Of a stretch of 64,000 nt of DNA, positions 7,640-15,640 are shown piece by piece. Made by a program: the position numbers and the translations under genes. Source of the stretch: VRUE01 sp963824215 (GTDB lineage: Bacteria; Actinomycetota; Thermoleophilia; Solirubrobacterales; 70-9); the NCBI GenBank assembly GCA_963824215.1, contig CAWGOE010000004.1, positions 310,001-374,000 on the forward strand. The letters are read 5' to 3'. The notes below the pieces were generated by a model that was given only the letters and a program-made list of their open reading frames with translations, searched no databases and had not been told where the DNA came from. Every line of letters starts with the position of its first letter. Position 1 is the first letter of the stretch.

Positions 7640-8320
7640 ATGACGCAACGCTACCCTCTGCGAGTGCTCTGGAACCGTCAGAAGAGTGAGAAGCCGGCTC
7701 CGGAGGATGCGCTGCCGGGGCGCAGTGAGCCCGCCTTTGAGGTGCCCGAGCGCCATGCCGTGCTTGATGCGCCGCTGAAGCCGCCGTTTCCCGGCGGCCT
7801 CGAGTCCGCCTATTTTGCCCTCGGCTGCTTCTGGGGAGCTGAGCGCCTCTTCTGGATTCTCGATGGCGTCTACACGACCGCGGTCGGCTACATGAATGGC
7901 ACGACCCCGAACCCAACCTACGAGGAGGTCTGCTCGGGTCGGACCGGCCACGCCGAGGCGGTGCTGGTCGCCTTCGATCCGAACCAGGTCACCTACGCCG
8001 ATCTGCTCAAAGTCTTCTTCGAGGAGCACGACCCGACCCAAGGGATGCGCCAGGGCAACGACGTCGGCACCCAGTACCGCTCCGGCATTTACTTCGCCAA
8101 CGACGAGCAGAAGGCGACCGCGGAGATGGCGCGCGAGGCCTACGACGAGGCTCTGCGGGCCGCCGGCCACGAGCCGATCACGACCGAGGTCGAGCCGGCC
8201 GGGCCCTTCTATTACGCCGAGGACTACCACCAGCAGTACCTGCACAAGGTGCCGAACGGCTACTGCGGCCTCGCCGGCACCGGCGTCTCCTGCCGCATCC
8301 CGGCCGCCACCGCGGATTAA
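7640..8320 (+). CDS. msrA: Peptide-methionine (S)-S-oxide reductase
   Basis: A 226-residue MsrA. The GCFWGAE active-site motif with catalytic Cys lies near residue 63, and YEEVCSGRTGHAEAV, EEHDPTQGMRQGNDVGTQYRSGIY and AEDYHQQYL are conserved. It repairs methionine S-sulfoxide in proteins, with reducing power from thioredoxin. The roughly 50-residue N-terminal extension before the catalytic core is common in actinobacterial MsrA. Confidence 0.95.
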   Translation: MTQRYPLRVLWNRQKSEKPAPEDALPGRSEPAFEVPERHAVLDAPLKPPFPGGLESAYFALGCFWGAERLFWILDGVYTTAVGYMNGTTPNPTYEEVCSGRTGHAEAVLVAFDPNQVTYADLLKVFFEEHDPTQGMRQGNDVGTQYRSGIYFANDEQKATAEMAREAYDEALRAAGHEPITTEVEPAGPFYYAEDYHQQYLHKVPNGYCGLAGTGVSCRIPAATAD

Positions 8321-8361
8321 GTAGCTCGCGCGCCCGCCGCGCCGAATAGCATTCCGCGACC

Positions 8362-10545
8362 TTGACCCCCTCCATGGGCTCCTACATCGGCGGCTGCCTG
8401 GCGACGATCGGCATCGTCGCGGCGCTTGCGCTCGGCGGCTACTGGCTGCGGCGCTGGATCGTGCCCGAGTTCTCCGGCGCGCTCGCCCGGCTCGCCGATG
8501 CGACGCTCGCGGTCGCGCTGCTGATCCTGGCGCTGCAGCTGCTTGGCTCGCTCGAGATCCTCACCGTCGGCTGGACGATCGTCGTCTGCATCTCGATCGG
8601 GCTCGGCGCCGCGGCGCTCGGCTGGACGATGGCGCCCTCCCAGGAGCGCGAGGTCGGCGCCCCGCAGGTGCAGACGGCGGCGCTCTTGATCGCACTCGGC
8701 GTCGCCTCCTGGGTGGTCGCGGAGTGGACCTTCCCCTCCCAGCTGGCGCTCGATCACGGCATGTTCGGCGGCGACACGACCTGGTACCACATGCCCTTCT
8801 CGGGCCGGATCGCGCAGGAGGGGACGACGCTGCCACTCCACTTCACCGACCCGCTGCGGCTTGCGGCCTGGTTCTACCCCGGCAGCTCCGAGCTGGTCCA
8901 CGCCGCTCCGATCGTCCTCTTCAAGAGCGATTGGCTCTCGCCGCTGATCAACATGATCTGGCTCTCAATCGCCCTGCTCGCCGCCTGGTGCGTTGGCCGC
9001 CCCTACAAGGTCGGCCCGGCAACGCTCGTCGCCGGCGCGTTGGTCTTCTCGGCTGGCGTGATGATCGAGACGCAGCCGGGAGAGGGGCGCAACGACATCA
9101 TGGGCCTTGCCTTCCTGCTCGCCTTCGCCGCCTTCTTGATCAACGGCCACCAACGACGGGCGCCGACCGCCGGAGCGGTGCAGGACGCGCCCGAGCGCGA
9201 CGCTCCGCTGCTCGACAAGGGGCCGCTGATCCTCGCCGGCGTCGCCGCTGGGCTAGCGGTATCCGTGAAGCTGCCGCTGCTGGCGCCGGTCGGCGCGATC
9301 GCAGTCGGCATGGTCGTCGTCAGCGGCGCGGGACGCAGGCTGATGGCGGCGGCGGCGATCGGTATCCCGGCCTTCATCGTCGGCGGTTACTGGTACGTGC
9401 GGGCGGCGATCATCACCGGCGGCAACCCGATTCCGCAGTCGAAATGGGGCCCGCTAAACCTGCCGCACCCCGACCAGATGCCGCTCGATCCGCGGCCCCG
9501 CTTCGCCGTCGCCGACTATCTCACCGACCCGACTATCTACCGGCGCTGGTTCTTCCCCGACCTGAACGATGCGCTCGGCCCGCTTTGGCCGCTGATCCTG
9601 ATCATGGCCGTCGCCGCCGCGGTCTTCATTGCTGTGCGCTCGCGCAACCAGATCCTGCGTGTGGTCGCCGCCGCCGCGCTCCTGACCGCGGTCGTCTACC
9701 TCTTCACGCCGCTCACCGCGGCCGGCCAGGAAGGTTCGCCGACGGGCTTCTTCACCAACACCCGCTACCTGATGCCGGGCCTGCTCCTGGCGCTGACGCT
9801 GGTGCCGATCGCGCGGCCCTTGCGGGCCCCCGACTCGCGCGCCTGGCAGACGCTGCTCTTCTTATTAGGCGTCTACGCGATCACGATTCTGACCACGCCG
9901 CGCTGGTACCCGGACTACATAGTCGGCACGGTCTTCCTCACCCTGGCGCTGGTCTGGGCGCCGGCGGCGCTCGGCCTGCTGCGCGGGCGTCGTCGGGTCA
10001 GCCGCACCTATGTCATGGCGGCCTCAGGCGTCGTTCTCCTGCTCGCGGTGGTGCTCGGCCGCGCCCAGGAGGTTCAGTACTACCAGCAGCACTACCAGAA
10101 CCCACTGCCGTTCCTTCAGGACGGCGGCCCGCGGAAGGCCTATACCTTCGCCCACAACCAGCACGAGAAGAGGATCGGCATCGCCGGCTCGGGTGAGATC
10201 TTCTTCGGCCAGTACGGTTTCTACGGTGCCAACCTCGACAACTACGTCCAGTACATCGGCGTCGAGGGGCCGGACGGCGAGTACCGCTTGGCGACGAGTT
10301 GCCGCCAGTTCCGCCACCTCGTCAACGAGGGCGACTACGACTTCCTGATTACGAGCAAGGCGACGCAGGACCTGCGCGAGGCCGACTACTGGTATCCGGT
10401 CTACGCCTGGCTGAAAACCGACCCGGCCCTGGAGCTGGTGATCGAAGAGCCCGAGATCACGCCCCAGCCCGACTACGTCTTCAAGGTCAAGGGCGAGCTC
10501 GACGAGACCTGCGCCGACGTCGGCAAGGGCCCGGTCGGGCCGTAA
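8362..10545 (+). CDS. Polytopic membrane protein, GT-C glycosyltransferase-like
   Basis: A 727-residue protein with about 12 predicted membrane helices over residues 8-560 and a soluble C-terminal domain (about 575-727). The first large external loop has GGDTTWYHMPFSGRIAQ, which recalls the acidic, Tyr/His-containing loop of GT-C transferases that use polyprenyl-phosphate sugars. A PPM/ArnT-type activity is therefore plausible but unproven. TTG is used as start and a TAGCAT box lies 9 nt upstream. tRNA-Arg follows 13 nt after the stop. Confidence 0.75.
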   Translation: MTPSMGSYIGGCLATIGIVAALALGGYWLRRWIVPEFSGALARLADATLAVALLILALQLLGSLEILTVGWTIVVCISIGLGAAALGWTMAPSQEREVGAPQVQTAALLIALGVASWVVAEWTFPSQLALDHGMFGGDTTWYHMPFSGRIAQEGTTLPLHFTDPLRLAAWFYPGSSELVHAAPIVLFKSDWLSPLINMIWLSIALLAAWCVGRPYKVGPATLVAGALVFSAGVMIETQPGEGRNDIMGLAFLLAFAAFLINGHQRRAPTAGAVQDAPERDAPLLDKGPLILAGVAAGLAVSVKLPLLAPVGAIAVGMVVVSGAGRRLMAAAAIGIPAFIVGGYWYVRAAIITGGNPIPQSKWGPLNLPHPDQMPLDPRPRFAVADYLTDPTIYRRWFFPDLNDALGPLWPLILIMAVAAAVFIAVRSRNQILRVVAAAALLTAVVYLFTPLTAAGQEGSPTGFFTNTRYLMPGLLLALTLVPIARPLRAPDSRAWQTLLFLLGVYAITILTTPRWYPDYIVGTVFLTLALVWAPAALGLLRGRRRVSRTYVMAASGVVLLLAVVLGRAQEVQYYQQHYQNPLPFLQDGGPRKAYTFAHNQHEKRIGIAGSGEIFFGQYGFYGANLDNYVQYIGVEGPDGEYRLATSCRQFRHLVNEGDYDFLITSKATQDLREADYWYPVYAWLKTDPALELVIEEPEITPQPDYVFKVKGELDETCADVGKGPVGP

Positions 10546-10558
10546 GCTAGTTACACCC

Positions 10559-10631
10559 GCCCCCGTAGCTCAGTGGACAGAGCGGCTGCCTTCTAAGCAG
10601 CGGGTCGCAGGTTCGAATCCTGCCGGGGGTA
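10559..10631 (+). tRNA. tRNA-Arg (UCU anticodon)
   Basis: The acceptor stem GCCCCCG (10559-10565) pairs with CGGGGGT (10624-10630), including one terminal G-U pair. The anticodon stem GCTGC/GCAGC encloses loop CTTCTAA with anticodon TCT. GGTTCGAATCC forms the T arm. CCA is not encoded. Confidence 0.95.
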
Positions 10632-10735
10632 CTGATAGGAGAGGGCAAATGCCTAAGGCGATTCGCGGAGCTGGGATCGCTCGCGAGGAGAATCGGGTAC
10701 TGTCGCGATCCTCAGCGGGCTATGGGAGGGCTTGA

Positions 10736-11278
10736 ATGCGTCGGCTTAGGGTGGTTCGTAGGGCATTGATCGTCGTGGCGATGTTCCTGTTCGCATTCCC
10801 ACTCATGGGAGCAGACGATTCCTGCTCCACGGAAGAGGCAACGGTGGAGAAGCAGGGTGGCGGCGAGGCGGTTGGGGCAACCGCGGGGGTTGGCGACAAA
10901 CTGGCGCTCAAGGGCACGACCTACCGTGTGACGAACGTGAAAACCGCGAGGGAGATAGGCGACGGGTACACCGGAGCAACGGCGAACGGTACGTTCATCG
11001 TGGTCGATCTCCAGCTCACGAACGAGAAGGACGAACCCGCCACGATCATCGAGGACAACATCCGGATCGTCGGTGGCAACGACAGCAGCTACTCGACCTC
11101 GGATGACGCCATCCTGGTCTACCCGGACCAGACGCTTCTGCTGGAGGAGATCCAGCCGGGTGTCACCGAGAACGGCAAGCTCGTCTACGACCTGCCGCCG
11201 GGGGCAGTGAAGGGATCGAGGTTGCAGGTCGAAGACCTATTTTCCGGCTCCACCGGGGAGATCAGGCTCGGGCTGTAG
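10736..11278 (+). CDS. Secreted DUF4352-like protein
   Basis: A 180-residue exported protein. A basic start and a hydrophobic segment (residues about 5-24) are followed by GADDSCS; the Cys could be lipidated, but the lipobox is poor. Residues about 50-178 form an Ig-like beta domain of the DUF4352/telokin type: GTYRVTNVKTA, FIVVDLQLTN.KDEP, and the C-terminal LVYDLPPG. These domains occur on cell-surface lipoproteins of Gram-positives. GGAGGG precedes the ATG. The next gene starts 23 nt downstream. Confidence 0.75.
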   Translation: MRRLRVVRRALIVVAMFLFAFPLMGADDSCSTEEATVEKQGGGEAVGATAGVGDKLALKGTTYRVTNVKTAREIGDGYTGATANGTFIVVDLQLTNEKDEPATIIEDNIRIVGGNDSSYSTSDDAILVYPDQTLLLEEIQPGVTENGKLVYDLPPGAVKGSRLQVEDLFSGSTGEIRLGL

Positions 11279-11301
11279 CTCCGGCCGATCGCTGGAAGCG
11301 G

Positions 11302-11976
11302 ATGACCGACCAGGGCAAAGGTCCGGATCCAGGGCCCAAACCAGACCCGGGTGCTCCCAAGGAGCCTCCGGTCCGAGTCTGTCCGACCTGCTCGGCCCAA
11401 TCGCAGACCCTCGACGACACCTGCCCTCACTGCGGCGCCAGTTTTATCCGCAGCCGTAGGTTGCGAGCGAAAAAGCGTATCGCCGGTCTCTCGAAACGGA
11501 ACAAGATCGTCGTCGCCGGTGTGGTCTTGGGCCTGCTCGTCGGTGGGCTCGTGGCCGGAGCGGTCGCCAAGGTCAACCACGACAACCAGGTGGCCCAGCA
11601 GCAGGAAGAAGAAGAGAAGGAACGCGAACGCGCACAAGAAGAAAAGGCCGAAGAAGAAGAGCTGGCCGAAGAAGAACTGGAAACCGAAGAAGAGCTCGAA
11701 CGCATCGAAGCCGAGTACGGACGCGAAAGCGTCGAGGAACTCGAGGAAGCGATCACCGAAGACGCGAACGGCGAAGCCGAAGAAGGCATCTCGGACTACG
11801 TCTCTGAAACCTCATGCGAAGCCGAAGGCGGAAGGGTTGACACCAGCCTCGCCGCCCAGAATTTCTCCTGCCTGGCGGTTACGAGTGAAGAAGGGGAATT
11901 CCAGGAAGGCTATCGGTACACGGCGACCATCAACTATGCGAAGGGCAATTTCACCTGGCGCCTTGGGGGCCCATGA
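11302..11976 (+). CDS. Membrane protein with zinc ribbon and acidic coiled coil
   Basis: A 224-residue protein. A proline-rich N terminus leads into a CPTC...CPHC zinc ribbon (about residues 27-47) and a basic stretch, then one membrane segment (IVVAGVVLGLLVGGLVAGAVA, about 69-89). A very Glu/Lys-rich coiled coil (about 97-165) and a small C-terminal domain containing CEAEGG...NFSCLAV follow. The likely topology is zinc ribbon in the cytoplasm and coiled coil outside. No known family beyond the zinc-ribbon class is recognised. The gene probably shares an mRNA with the DUF4352-like protein. Confidence 0.75.
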   Translation: MTDQGKGPDPGPKPDPGAPKEPPVRVCPTCSAQSQTLDDTCPHCGASFIRSRRLRAKKRIAGLSKRNKIVVAGVVLGLLVGGLVAGAVAKVNHDNQVAQQQEEEEKERERAQEEKAEEEELAEEELETEEELERIEAEYGRESVEELEEAITEDANGEAEEGISDYVSETSCEAEGGRVDTSLAAQNFSCLAVTSEEGEFQEGYRYTATINYAKGNFTWRLGGP

Positions 11977-12056
11977 GCGACCCTGCCGTGTAGGGGTGAG
12001 GGCGGGACCGCCTTCGCCCAGTGCTCGGCCCGGACCACGCCCGCTACATTCCTCGC

Positions 12057-12620
12057 GTGGTTGACCTGATCATCTACGCGATCCCCGCTTTTGTCCTGCT
12101 GCTGGCGGTGGAGATGCTCTCCTTCAAGTACGTGCGTGACGAGGAGCTGGTCGGCTATGAGGCGCGGGACACCCGCGCCAGCCTCTCGATGGGGGGCGGC
12201 AACGTCGTCATCAACGCGGGGATGATCCTCACCGCTCAGGCTGTTTCGCTGGTCTACCAGTTCTGGATTCACACCGAGCGGGTGAGGAAGTTGCCGCGCT
12301 GGTTCGAGTTCTTCTTCAACACGCCCTCGCACCACCGTGTGCACCACGGCGCCAACGAGGTCTACCTCGACCGCAACTACGGCGGCATCCTGATCGTCTG
12401 GGACCGGATATTCGGCAGCTTCCAAGGTGAGACCGAGCGGCCCCGCTACGGCCTGACCCAGAACATCCGCACCTTCAAGCCCACCCGTGTCGCCTTCCAC
12501 GAGTTCATCGCCCTGGCACGCGACGTGCGCGGCGCCCGCAACTGGCGCGAGCGCTTCGGCTACGTCTTTCGCGGCCCCGGTTGGTCGCCCGACGGAAGTG
12601 GCGGCGGACCCCGGGGCTGA
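12057..12620 (+). pseudogene. Sterol desaturase/fatty acid hydroxylase with internal deletion
   Basis: The reading frame is open (187 codons), but compared with the membrane di-iron sterol desaturase family a central segment is missing. The N-terminal LSFKYVRDEELVGYEARDT...NVVINAG is joined directly to SLVYQFWIHTERVRKLPRW. From the family pattern about 90-100 residues are lost, including the HX3H and first HX2HH iron ligands; only the last cluster (SHHRVHHGAN) remains. The in-frame join leaves a stable short protein possible but not a normal hydroxylase. The GTG at 12057 follows TACATT by exactly 6 nt. Confidence 0.6.
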
Positions 12621-12648
12621 AACTCGCCTGGGCGGGTAGCTTGGCCGC

Positions 12649-13551
12649 ATTGCCTCCAATGCACTCATAGCGGGCGCAACGGGCTTCATTGGCGGCCGGC
12701 TAGCTGAGTCGCTGGCCGGTTCGCAAGCGCGTGTCCGATGCCTCGTCCGCGATCGCTCCCGGGCGGCGCGGCTCGAGTCACTGGGCGTGGAGATCCACGA
12801 GGGCGACGTGACCGACGCCGCCAGCCTCGCCGGCGCCGGCGAGGGCATCGACGTCGCTTACTTCCTCGTCCACTCCATGGGCGGCGGCGAGGGCTACGCC
12901 GAGCGCGAGCGGCTGGGGGCGCGCAACTTCGCCCGCATGGCCTCGCGCGAAGGCATCGAGCGGGTCGTCTATCTGGGTGGGCTGGGTGACGAAGAGGCCT
13001 CCGAGCACCTGCGCAGCCGCAATGAGACCGCGCGGGCCCTGGCCGCGGCCGGTCCGCCCCTCACCTACTTCCGGGCGGCGATGGTGGTCGGTGCCGGCAG
13101 CGAGTCCTACCGAACCCTGCGTTACCTGGTCGGGCGGCTGCCGGTGATGATCGCGCCGGCCTGGCTGCAGACCGACACGCAACCGATCGGGATCGAGGCC
13201 GTGGTCGAGTACCTGCGCCGCGCGCCCCATGTTCCGGAGTCAACCGGGCGGGAGGTGCAGATCGGCGGGCCCGACGTGCTCACCTACTCGGCGATGCTCG
13301 ACCGGATGGCGGTGGCGATGGGCAAGCGCCGGCGGCCGAAGCTGCCGGTCCCCTTCGTCACCCCTTGGCTCTCGTCGCTCTGGCTCGGCTTGGTCACCCC
13401 AGTCGACACGAAGGTGGCACGACCGTTGATCGAGGGGCTGACGACGGCAACGGTGGTCAATGACCCAGCCGGCGCCGAGCCCTTTGGGATCTCACCTGAA
13501 TCATTCGATGAGACGCTGCGTCGGGCGCTTGCGGAGGAAGAGCGGGGGTGA
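12649..13551 (+). CDS. NmrA-like NAD(P)-binding SDR, ATT start
   Basis: The coding frame clearly includes the Rossmann glycine motif GATGFIGGRLAESLAG (from 12673), which needs translation to begin upstream of the GTG at 12787. Between the in-frame stop TAG (12637) and that motif the only plausible initiator is ATT at 12649; there is no ATG, GTG or TTG. TAGCTT (12637-12642) lies exactly 6 nt before the ATT, fitting the leaderless pattern of this genome. The 300-codon protein is an atypical SDR of the NmrA/NDUFA9-like type (YFLVHSMG, VVYLGGLG, YFRAAMVVG). The substrate is unknown. A small assembly error at the start is an alternative. Confidence 0.75.
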   Translation: MASNALIAGATGFIGGRLAESLAGSQARVRCLVRDRSRAARLESLGVEIHEGDVTDAASLAGAGEGIDVAYFLVHSMGGGEGYAERERLGARNFARMASREGIERVVYLGGLGDEEASEHLRSRNETARALAAAGPPLTYFRAAMVVGAGSESYRTLRYLVGRLPVMIAPAWLQTDTQPIGIEAVVEYLRRAPHVPESTGREVQIGGPDVLTYSAMLDRMAVAMGKRRRPKLPVPFVTPWLSSLWLGLVTPVDTKVARPLIEGLTTATVVNDPAGAEPFGISPESFDETLRRALAEEERG

Positions 13552-13615
13552 CCACGAGGAAGCCGCTGTCCAATTCAGGCGTTTCCGGGAATCGGCGGCT
13601 GGGTAGCCAGGCGCC

Positions 13616-13759
13616 ATGACGCCAAGTTCAATAGTCGTAATCCTGATTGGAATCGTGCTGGCGCTGCTCGTCAACTACATCCTCGGGATCATCGTGATCC
13701 TGATTGGGTTGGCGATGCTGCTGATGCCGATGCTCGGCGGTACTAGACGCCGGGTGTAG
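13616..13759 (+). CDS. Small hydrophobic protein (47 aa)
   Basis: An ATG-initiated 47-residue protein. Nearly all of it is one or two membrane segments (IVVILIGIVLALLVNYILG and IIVILIGLAMLLM), and it ends in a basic TRRRV. TAGCCA lies 6 nt before the ATG, an imperfect copy of the leaderless-start box. It resembles the many small Thermoleophilia membrane proteins with an NYILG core, but no function is known. The next membrane protein starts 21 nt after the stop. Confidence 0.6.
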   Translation: MTPSSIVVILIGIVLALLVNYILGIIVILIGLAMLLMPMLGGTRRRV

Positions 13760-13780
13760 GACCCGGGGAAAATCCCCGGC

Positions 13781-14377
13781 ATGGCTTCCTGGAAGCTGCC
13801 ACTGATCGTGAGCGCAATCGCGGTCCCGATCGTGGCGGCCTTCCTGGTCGTCGGGCCAGCCTTGGGCGTCGCCGCTGGAGCACTGGTGGCGTTCGCCATC
13901 ATTGCCGTCGCGGCGCGACAGAAACCGCGGGGGCCAATTGGCGCGGCCGCTCGGGAGGGCCCGCGCCGGATCCTGCTGGTCGTCACCTGTGCGGCTGAAG
14001 ATCCGGTTGCGGTGCAACGGATTGCCACGGTGGCTGGGTTGACGGGAGGCGAAGATGGCGCCGAGGTCCTCGTCCTCTCGCCCGCACGGATCGGCTTCCT
14101 CGATCGCTGGGCCTCAGACGTCGAGGCGGCGCGGCGGAGCGCCCAAGAGAACCTCGTCGCCACGGTGGCAGCGCTCGCCAAGGCTGGGATCGCCGCTGAG
14201 GCCCGGGTGGGAGATGAGGACGTGGTGCAGGCTGTCGAGGACCAGCTGCAGAGCTTCCCCGCCAGCGACGTCGTGCTGGTCAGTGGCGAAGAGGGGGAGG
14301 ATGGTTCGAGTGCGGCGGCGGAGCTCGCGCCGCGGCTTCGCGCCCGCTTCCACCACGTGGTTCTCGCCGCTGAGTGA
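13781..14377 (+). CDS. Membrane-anchored protein with USP-like domain
   Basis: A 198-residue protein. Two hydrophobic segments lie at residues about 7-45 (LIVSAIAVPIVAAFLVVG, GVAAGALVAFAIIAVAA). The cytoplasmic region (about 63-197) has the alternating beta/alpha layout of a universal stress protein or Rossmann-like domain: RRILLVVTCA, AEVLVLSPA, AQENLVATVAALAKAGI, DVVLVSG, and HHVVLA at the end. The USP ATP-binding GX2GX9G motif is not visible, so nucleotide binding is doubtful. Confidence 0.65.
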   Translation: MASWKLPLIVSAIAVPIVAAFLVVGPALGVAAGALVAFAIIAVAARQKPRGPIGAAAREGPRRILLVVTCAAEDPVAVQRIATVAGLTGGEDGAEVLVLSPARIGFLDRWASDVEAARRSAQENLVATVAALAKAGIAAEARVGDEDVVQAVEDQLQSFPASDVVLVSGEEGEDGSSAAAELAPRLRARFHHVVLAAE

Positions 14378-14385
14378 GGCCAGCC

Positions 14386-15369
14386 TCAGCAGGCGTGCGG
14401 ACGGGCAGCGCTGCGCACAACCTGGAAGGCGCTGCCGGGTATCCGCTTCAGCTGGTTAAGGCTCTCGTCGTCCCAGCGGCGGTCGCTGCTGCCGCTGAAG
14501 AACCAGTTGGAGCCGTTGTCGGCGACGATCATGCCGTAGCGCTTCATTGCTTCGGCGATCACCTTGGCAGGTCCATTGAATTTGCCGAGGCCATAGCCGG
14601 CCTTGAGCCGCAAGCGTGCCCCCATCGCCGGCGCGTTCGGGTTGCCGGTATCGCCGGCGCAGTGCGAGGCGGGGTGGACCCAGGCGTCGCGCGTGCTCTC
14701 AAAGGTGACGCGGATCGCGTGGTCGAGCGTGCCGGCCACCGCCTCGTCATAGCGGACAAGGCCGGGGAAGATCGGCAGGCCGGCGGCGTCGGCCGAGGTC
14801 CAGGAATCGGGCCGCAGCGCGGTCGAGCTCAGATCCCAGCTGACGCCGGAGTCAGCGTTCCAGCGGGGCCGCCCGCCCCGCTGGGGGAAGGCACGGTAGA
14901 GCTCGAAGAGGGTGCAGGTGGAGCGGTCGATCGCGAGGATGTGGCGGTCGCCGTCGCTGTTCCGCCCGCCCTCAACGGGCGCGCCAGCCGGGATCGGGAA
15001 CGGCCCGCGATCGCTCTCGCTGCCGTAGGCGGTGTAGTTGATCGGCAGCTTTGGCTGGCCGGCGCCGACCACCGTGTAGGGAAACCCGTAGGCGCGGGGC
15101 GAGCCGAAGTCGGGGTGGAGGAAGTTGCCGCCATGGGAGTTGATGTAGGCGATGGTCGCGGCAGAGTTGGCGGCGAGGGGCGCCTTCGAGATGTCCTGGT
15201 TCCAGGCGGACTGGTTTGGGAGTGAGGGGGCGGTCGGGGAGAGCGAGGCCGGCGGGTTGGGGAAGACCTGGCAGCTGCCGAGGCTCGGGTAGGGGCCGAC
15301 AGCCTGGGCCGGAGCAGATAGGGCTAGGAGAAACAGCGGCGAGAGGGCGAGAAGGGCGAATCGCTTCAT
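14386..15369 (-). CDS. Secreted protein of an uncharacterised actinobacterial family
   Basis: A 327-residue exported protein with a clear signal peptide (MKRFALLALSPLFLLALSAPAQA). Conserved-looking stretches are HPDFGSPRAYGFPYTVVG, GDRHILAIDRSTC, SSTALRPDSWTSADAAGLPI and YGMIVADNGSNWFFSG. I have seen this pattern in many actinobacterial and myxobacterial secreted proteins but know no activity for it. The ATG overlaps the stop of the pentad-repeat gene (ATGA), so the two are translationally coupled. It ends 8 nt from the convergent USP-like gene. Confidence 0.75.
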   Translation of the reverse strand: MKRFALLALSPLFLLALSAPAQAVGPYPSLGSCQVFPNPPASLSPTAPSLPNQSAWNQDISKAPLAANSAATIAYINSHGGNFLHPDFGSPRAYGFPYTVVGAGQPKLPINYTAYGSESDRGPFPIPAGAPVEGGRNSDGDRHILAIDRSTCTLFELYRAFPQRGGRPRWNADSGVSWDLSSTALRPDSWTSADAAGLPIFPGLVRYDEAVAGTLDHAIRVTFESTRDAWVHPASHCAGDTGNPNAPAMGARLRLKAGYGLGKFNGPAKVIAEAMKRYGMIVADNGSNWFFSGSSDRRWDDESLNQLKRIPGSAFQVVRSAARPHAC

Positions 15370-15608
15370 GCAGGAGGTGGTCGGTCGGGCATGCTGACCT
15401 CCTCGACCTCGAGCTGGCCGATCTTGAGCCTCCCGATCGAAGCTCGACCGATTGCCAGCCGACCGACGCTGAGTCGCCCGACCGCAAAGCCGCCGACCGC
15501 AGCCGCTCCAACGGCCAGCGCGCCGATCGCCACCGCGCCCCGGGCCTGCGCGCCGGTCGCCGTCGCTCGGTGGGCACGAAAAGCGGAAATCCCTTGCCGC
15601 CTCGACAT
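15366..15608 (-). CDS. Pentad-repeat (G-x-phi-x-V/I) small protein
   Basis: An 80-residue protein. Residues about 24-68 are nine consecutive five-residue units of the form G-x-phi-x-[VI] (GAVAI, GALAV, GAAAV, GGFAV, GRLSV, GRLAI, GRASI, GRLKI, GQLEV). The regular period suggests a four-sided or solenoidal beta helix, or a membrane-associated repeat, as in pentapeptide-repeat proteins although the register differs. TACGGT lies exactly 6 nt before the ATG. The stop overlaps the start of the secreted-protein gene. Confidence 0.7.
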   Translation of the reverse strand: MSRRQGISAFRAHRATATGAQARGAVAIGALAVGAAAVGGFAVGRLSVGRLAIGRASIGRLKIGQLEVEEVSMPDRPPPA

Positions 15609-15614
15609 CGCCCA

Positions 15615-15633
15615 ACCGTAGCGCGGTTAGCCT
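15615..15633. promoter_or_regulatory. Divergent -10 boxes of two leaderless genes
   Basis: TACGGT on the minus strand (15620-15615) is 6 nt from the ATG at 15608. TAGCCT on the plus strand (15628-15633) is 7 nt from the ATG at 15641. The 32 bp between the two start codons therefore contain both -10 elements and leave no room for ribosome binding sites. This is inferred from spacing only. Confidence 0.55.
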
Positions 15634-15640
15634 GCGCCGG

